Positions 59,124-64,000 of a DNA stretch of 64,000 nucleotides are shown piece by piece. The stretch spans positions 186,001 through 250,000 of the forward strand of contig JAACJP010000006.1 in the NCBI GenBank assembly GCA_013368375.1, in the 5' to 3' direction. The position numbers and the translations under genes are program-made. The notes beneath the pieces were generated by a model. The model made no database searches, was not told the DNA's origin, and was given only the letters and a program-made list of their open reading frames with translations. Source of the DNA: Tricholomella constricta (taxonomy: Eukaryota > Basidiomycota > Agaricomycetes > Agaricales > Lyophyllaceae). Numbering within the stretch: position 1 is the first letter of the stretch; each line of letters opens with the position of its first letter.

Positions 59124-60000
59124 ATGTCTGCACCCATTGTCTGTCTGCGACTTCCCACCGAGCTTGTGGTTGAAACTATCATCTCTATAGCCTGGACGTT
59201 GCCACTTTTCAAGGAAACCCGGATCACCTTTATGGTCTCCTCCCTGCTGGTCAATAGGGCTTGAATTATCATGTTTCTTCGCATCTCCTTTCAAATTGCC
59301 TACATAACAATACCTTCCTATGTCGACAAATACCCTGCGGGGTATCGCTTTCTGAACCTGAACAAACAAACCAGATTACTCCCTAGCCTTCTGTGCCAAT
59401 TCATCAGCTTGACAATTGACCACCCCATCATCTACATTGACAATGAACTGCATTCAATAGAGAAGGTTTTCGACATCCTTCCGGAGACGATCTCCAGCTG
59501 AACCACACCTCCAGCGAATGCACTTCGCCCTCCATGTCTCAAGCGCCCTGTTACCGTTTGATATCTATCCCCTTTACCATGCCGTCCATTCGCCGCCTCT
59601 CCATCGTGAAACATAGATTCGACATCTGGCTTTTACGCGCTGAAAGTTAAATGGAGTGGAGATGGTGCGACTATTCAGACGTGGAAATCCCCGATTGCGG
59701 AGGCGCTAGGCCAGAGAGGTGGAACTCGCGATGGTCATAATCTCATCTATCGTCGAGAAAGACCAACGCATGAGAGGACCCTGGTGTATATGTATCATAT
59801 AGTTCGCACACTTTTCATCGCTTTTCATCTTTCGCGACGTTAGGTTTACTGCCATGCGCACAAGTTACGATGCCAGATATATATTTGCCCTGAAACCCAG
59901 GCTCGACACCCGATGAAGTCAGATGGCAAGGAGCCAAAGAATTGAAAGAGCTTTGGCCATGGGGAAATCAGAATGTTATATTGGAAATGATTGGTCACAC
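59124..60000 (+). pseudogene. Degenerate F-box protein, different family from the LRR copies
   Basis: The start MSAPIVCLRLPTELVVETII, then SIAWTLPLFKETRITFMV and SSLLVNRA, matches the F-box of a large family common in mushroom-forming fungi. The next codon is TGA (59262-59264), where that family usually has Trp. The same frame then continues (IIMFLRISFQIAYITIPSYV to SLTIDHPIIYIDNELHSIEK) to a second stop near 59501. Further broken pieces include YALKVKWSGDGATIQTWK and, near 59.93-59.99 kb, EVRWQGAKELKELWPWGNQN. It is not expected to make a full protein. Confidence 0.55.
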
Positions 60001-60053
60001 AGTAAGCGATCTCCTTTCGTTATCCTCATTTGAATAGTTTCCGTGAACCACAC

Positions 60054-61835
60054 ATGGAGTCTAAGCACTGGCTGAGCTACAGTACATACCACGTCCCGCG
60101 AAAGCTCTCTCGGGTCGTTGCTTATTCCAATCGTCTTCTCTTTTCCGTGGTGCTTGATGATCATGCTCGCTTTCACTTCTCCGCCATCCGCCTCCTGCTC
60201 GTATACAAGCCATCAGCCCGCATTGGTGAACACAATCTTGTCCGTCTGCCCGATTTTCATCCTGTAGCTGGACTGACTTCTGCTAAACCAGAATATAGTT
60301 AAAATCTTAAACCGGTCCGCTCGTCGTTCAACTTGCCATTATGGAACTCTCCTCGATCACCCTGTCGATGTTGCCAAACAAAATCACAATGTCTCGACAG
60401 CTCCAACACTCTCTTCTCACATATGTACAATCGTCTTTGAATTGGTTGACACTGGCCGTCAATGCATCTCTCTTGTGGTTGAGCGGCCTTCCTCTCCGTG
60501 CAGCGACACTCCCTTTCGCGTCGTATACGACCATGTGCATCCTTGCAGCCCCACCAATGCATCAATACTTGTTTCCCTCCATTGCAGCATTCCCATTGAT
60601 AGGGCATTCTTTTTACCAAGCTTTAGCGTGCACACCGTTCGTATCCTCCCCATAACCAACCGTCAACGATGTTACATTCCTCTCCCTCCACATGTCATAC
60701 GATGCATAGGCAAGTTTGTGGTGGAGGGAAGGCCTGTCGGATGGCGCACGACACTCCTGTCCCAGGGGCTCGTCTGTAAATCCTGGTCACATGTATTGGA
60801 CTTGTTTTTCGAATGCTTCAATGGTGTGCGGATGCAGGATAAACCGCACGCATCAGTTGTTGCACGATCCCTCGAGACACGGCCAGAACGCGCAGCTTTG
60901 ATGCGCAGTTTCAATCCCGGCCACTTCAAGTTATTGTCATCCAACTCGGACCAAAGCGCGATGGAGATTTGGCAAGCTTTTCTTGAAATTTTGGGGCATG
61001 CTGTTTCTATCACAGAGATATCGATGTGGCGTTTGGATATCCACCCTTCTTTGGTCCCTCAATTTCTGGGCTTACTCGGAAAACTTCGCCAAGTGGAAGT
61101 GTTTAGAGTTTCTGCCGAGAAAAAACGCCAACATCACCTCAGCATGGCCGATATGCAAGTATTGTTTGCAAATTGGAATCATTTACATACCTTGGAGGTA
61201 CACGACTGGGCTGCCGTCGGTCTTCTCGAGTACGTCTTGTAAGTCTTGGCCGTGAGCACAAACTCAATCAACTCAGCTTCTCGGTGCCACCTCATCTCTG
61301 CAGCATAGAAAAGCTTATTCTGCGCAGAGGCACATTGACTGGTACCCAGTTGAAGAGTTTTGCCGCAGCCCCTCTGACGTTGGTCGAGCTCCGTGCAATC
61401 CAGGGTCTTTCTAACCAAGACCTTCTGTCATTTCTATCCTCGACTACCGCCACTTTAACTCACCTCACTATCGACGACACCCCGTCACCACGCTCCTCTG
61501 AAGATGAGGAACTTGCTATCGACGCGGTCATGCCGAAGATGTCGGCCCTTGTCATGCTGTTCACGGATGGTGCTAATATCAGTACCAGAAGCATTGCTCG
61601 GCGAAAAGCTCGCAATGGAGAAAATCCGGGCGACCGTCCTGAAAACCCCCACATACGGATTTCACGGGCCACAGAAAACTTACGTCTCGAGGACGTGGCA
61701 GAGGCAGTTGTAGAGACTGGATGGCGCTCGATATCCATACGGTGGTCTGTGGCGCCAGATTGGAACGAGGATCGTTTGGCAAGGATAAAGAACACCGCGT
61801 GGGAGAGGGGAATCAGGCTGAGGTGTTATTATTAA
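60054..61835 (+). CDS. F-box-like/LRR family protein, copy 2
   Basis: Three exons: 60054-60239, 60292 to 61238 (donor GTAAGT at 61239) and 61304-61835. Exon 1 reads ESKHWLSYSTYHVPRK then FSVVLDDHARFHFSAIRLLL. Exon 2 begins NIVKILNRSARRSTCHYGTL, reaches HICTIVFELVDTGRQC and VHTVRILPITNR, then the F-box-like IPLPPHVIRCIGKFVVEG with SQGLVCKSWSHVLDLFFE. LRR strands follow (HTLEVHDWAAVG; IEKLILRRGTLTGTQLKSFA; TLTHLTIDDTPSP), ending DVAEAVVETGWRSISIRW. A donor at 61230 would also keep phase. The splice sites match those of copies 1 and 3, which supports the model. Probable SCF substrate adaptor, by inference. Confidence 0.75.
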
Positions 61836-62022
61836 AGAGGTAGAGAGTCTTCCTCAGCGCTTTTAGTTTTCATATTGCGCCCATTGTTTTCATTTGAGCA
61901 ACCTGCTTGAGTTTATGCAACCTTCCAGCCTCAGGCTGGAGTGTTGGATTATCACAGATAAGATGAGATCATATACCGCCACGAATGCCTGATTGCTTTC
62001 TTGGATCTCCTGATCATGATCA

Positions 62023-62028
62023 TATAAA
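62023..62028 (+). promoter_or_regulatory. Possible TATA box of F-box-like copy 3
   Basis: TATAAA lies about 60 bp before the ATG of copy 3. Position is plausible; no other support. Confidence 0.35.
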
Positions 62029-62085
62029 CCGGCATTCCCCGCAGGCAGTCGTCAATCATGAGGACTGTCATTACGGTGGTTGTAC

Positions 62086-63919
62086 ATGGACAATCACTGG
62101 CTCAGCTATAACACGTACGTGGGCCCGGGACGGACTGCTGGCGGCAATGGCTGCCTTATTTCTGTCGTTCTTGAAGCCGAAGCCAGATTCCATTTCCAAG
62201 CCATTCGGATTCTCATTATTTATCAACCTTCAGATCAACTCAATTTCCTGGTACGCCGCCCCGGTTTTCCCTTGAGATTCAGAATGAATCATGTTTGGCC
62301 CCCAGAACGTAACAGAATGTCTTGATCCAAGGAGGTTCGGCATACGTTTGGGCACCCGGACCAGCTACCGAGAAGCTCTCATACGCCGATCTCTTGCCAC
62401 TCACCGTAGCACAAACATCTCAGCTGGGACCCTTTGCACTATCATTTTTGAGATCGTTGACACAAGTGATGAACGATATTATTCCTACGCGCTCGTCCCA
62501 TATTCGCCATCCGACGCAAAATGTCCGGGTCGCGTCCGTGTGGCGTATGACCAGACGCACGATTGCAAGCCAAACAAACCGTCACTTCTCGTCATCCTAA
62601 ACACTTCCCATTCTTTCAACCCCGTTCCTACTGTTGGCATAGATGCACATAATCCAACGGATGACCGTTCGGGCCTTCATGTCCACTCAGTCCGTGTCAT
62701 CCCTGTCTCTCGCCTCCCGCGGAAACTCCCAGAACTTCCCCCGCCGCTTATATCCTACATCATCAAGCTCGCACTTGGGGAAAAGCTCAATGGATGGCGT
62801 GCCGCATTGCTATCGTTCGGCCTTGTCTGCAGATCATGGGCATGTGTACTGGACCTCGCTCTCGGAGGATTCGATGAAATCCCAGATGGCGAAAAGCCTG
62901 GTGTGATTCCCGTCGCACGCACTGTCAAAGCGCGGCCGGAGCGAGCGGCTTGCATACGTACGTTCAGCCCATGGACTTACGAGACTCCGATCTCGTCACA
63001 GGAAGAGAGCTTGCCTAAATGGCACGCGATCTTGACTATCTTAACTCATGCGACTGCCGTCGAACACCTAATTTTTGCATCCGTTCATCCTTCGATTGTA
63101 CAAGACTTCATCCCACTCTTACGCAGACTACGCAAGGTGCGCGTTTTGAAGATGAACTTTCCTGGCCCGAAAAACAAATTTAACCGCGGGCATACCTTTA
63201 CTATGAGCGACATACAGTCAATGATATCCGAATGGGAACAACTTGAGGCCTTAGAATTAAACTACTGGAGAGATGATATTCCCGAGTGAGCCCTTCCCTG
63301 CCCCTGATCATTATTCAGCTGTTGACTGGACCATAGAGTTTCCCTCATGCCTTCCTGGAACCCACGCAAGATAAAAGAGCTCACACTCGTTGGGGGGAAA
63401 TTGAATGGCCCCCAACTTATGCTCTTCACGTGGCGTTCTGTACCTTGCCTGCGAGAACTCCATCTACGCGACGTACGGGGGCTTTCTAATAGTGATTTGC
63501 TCGTCTTTTTGAAAGCTGTTGCACCAACGCTTTCTGGCCTCTTCATTACGAACTCCAGCACCCGTGCCACTGCCGACGAGGAACCTGCCATCGATACCGT
63601 CATGCCAGAAATGTTCTCCTTGGAACGGCTGACCGTTGCGGGCATCTGCAGCGCCCGCACTATTGCGAGGAAGCCTGTGCACTCCAGCGTGCAAGGTGGC
63701 TATGGCAGTCATGGCTCTCTCTACATCCAACCTGAGGCTCCAGAGACGACTCTTGAGGATGTGGGAAGGGCGATGGAGGTTACCACATGGAGAAGCGTGT
63801 TGGTGCTTATGGTAAAAACGCCGGATTGGGATGAAGCCCTAGAACTGAGAATAAGAAATACGGCGAAGAAGAGAGGTATTGGTTTTCATGTTCAATTTAC
63901 ATGGCGTGAACATAAATAG
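62086..63919 (+). CDS. F-box-like/LRR family protein, copy 3
   Basis: Three exons (62086-62250, 62306-63285, 63337-63919) encode about 575 aa. Exon 1: MDNHWLSYNTYVGPG, CLISVVLEAEARFHFQAIRI. Exon 2: NVTECLDPRRFGIRLGTRTS, GTLCTIIFEIVDTSDE, RVRVAYDQTHDC, VHSVRVIPVSRLP, then the F-box-like LPPPLISYIIKLALGEKLNG with LLSFGLVCRSWACVLDLAL. The C-terminal LRR part has LEALELNYWRDDIPEV, RKIKELTLVGGKLNGPQLML, CLRELHLRDVRGLSNSDLLV and ends VGRAMEVTTWRSVLVLMVKT. It is in tandem, same strand, with copy 2, about 250 bp apart, so the pair looks like a local duplication that has since diverged. Confidence 0.77.
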
Positions 63920-64000
63920 GTTGATATTGTCTGTACCAAAAGTGAAGGATTGAGGTTCCTGGGATCCTTCCACGACTTCCCATAGATACGATATCAAGAA

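Noticed and set aside
61240..61303. Coding reading GREHKLNQLSFSVPPHL in copy 2
   Set aside because: It is in a different frame from the upstream exon and lies where copy 3 has an intron; GTAAGT and CTGCAG bound it.

Overview
This is a gene-dense stretch of nuclear DNA from a filamentous fungus, most likely an agaricomycete basidiomycete. The evidence is the gene content (proline-rich R3H protein, DEP/DH/PH/CNH Rho1 exchange factor, GPI-anchored chitin deacetylase, long F-box-like proteins), the many short introns (mostly 49-65 nt, GT-AG, a few GC-AG), the short intergenic gaps, and the lack of operon-type spacing. The gene models below were spliced by hand from the sequence and protein-family knowledge; no search was run.

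Left part (1-21.2 kb): the 3' end of an ELMO/CED-12 protein, then methylenetetrahydrofolate reductase, a DUF202 membrane protein, a disordered unknown protein, the Cdc27/POLD3 subunit of DNA polymerase delta, a decayed Tnr3-like Nudix gene, an AAAP amino-acid transporter, an R3H/SUZ RNA-binding protein, RNA polymerase II subunit Rpb4, tRNA pseudouridine synthase Pus1 and xylulokinase.

Middle part (21.6-46.7 kb): a WD40 protein with an N-terminal SIM-like tail, the U3 snoRNP protein Sof1, the spliceosome-disassembly G-patch protein TFIP11/Ntr1, a secreted serine carboxypeptidase, a tRNA-Pro(AGG) with an intron, proteasome ATPase Rpt4, the SM protein Sec1, chitin deacetylase and the Rho1 exchange factor Rom2. 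Sec1 (exocytosis), chitin deacetylase and Rom2 (cell-wall integrity) all bear on cell-surface growth, but they are separate transcription units and nothing here shows co-regulation.

Right part (47.4-64 kb): copies of a lineage-specific F-box-like/LRR family flank housekeeping genes. There is one intact copy at 48.1-49.9 kb, a truncated relic of the same family just downstream of it, and two intact tandem copies at 60.1-63.9 kb. A second, unrelated F-box relic lies at about 59.1-60.0 kb. Between them are an unknown serine/proline-rich protein, tRNA m7G methyltransferase subunit Trm82, a Gfo/Idh/MocA dehydrogenase, Paf1 and ribosomal protein eL43.

The main unusual features are very small exons (3 nt in PUS1; 12, 7 and 11 nt in the carboxypeptidase; one- or two-codon first exons in SOF1 and RPL43), the multiply broken Nudix gene, and the F-box-like family, whose conserved N-terminal region of roughly 160-200 residues comes before the F-box.
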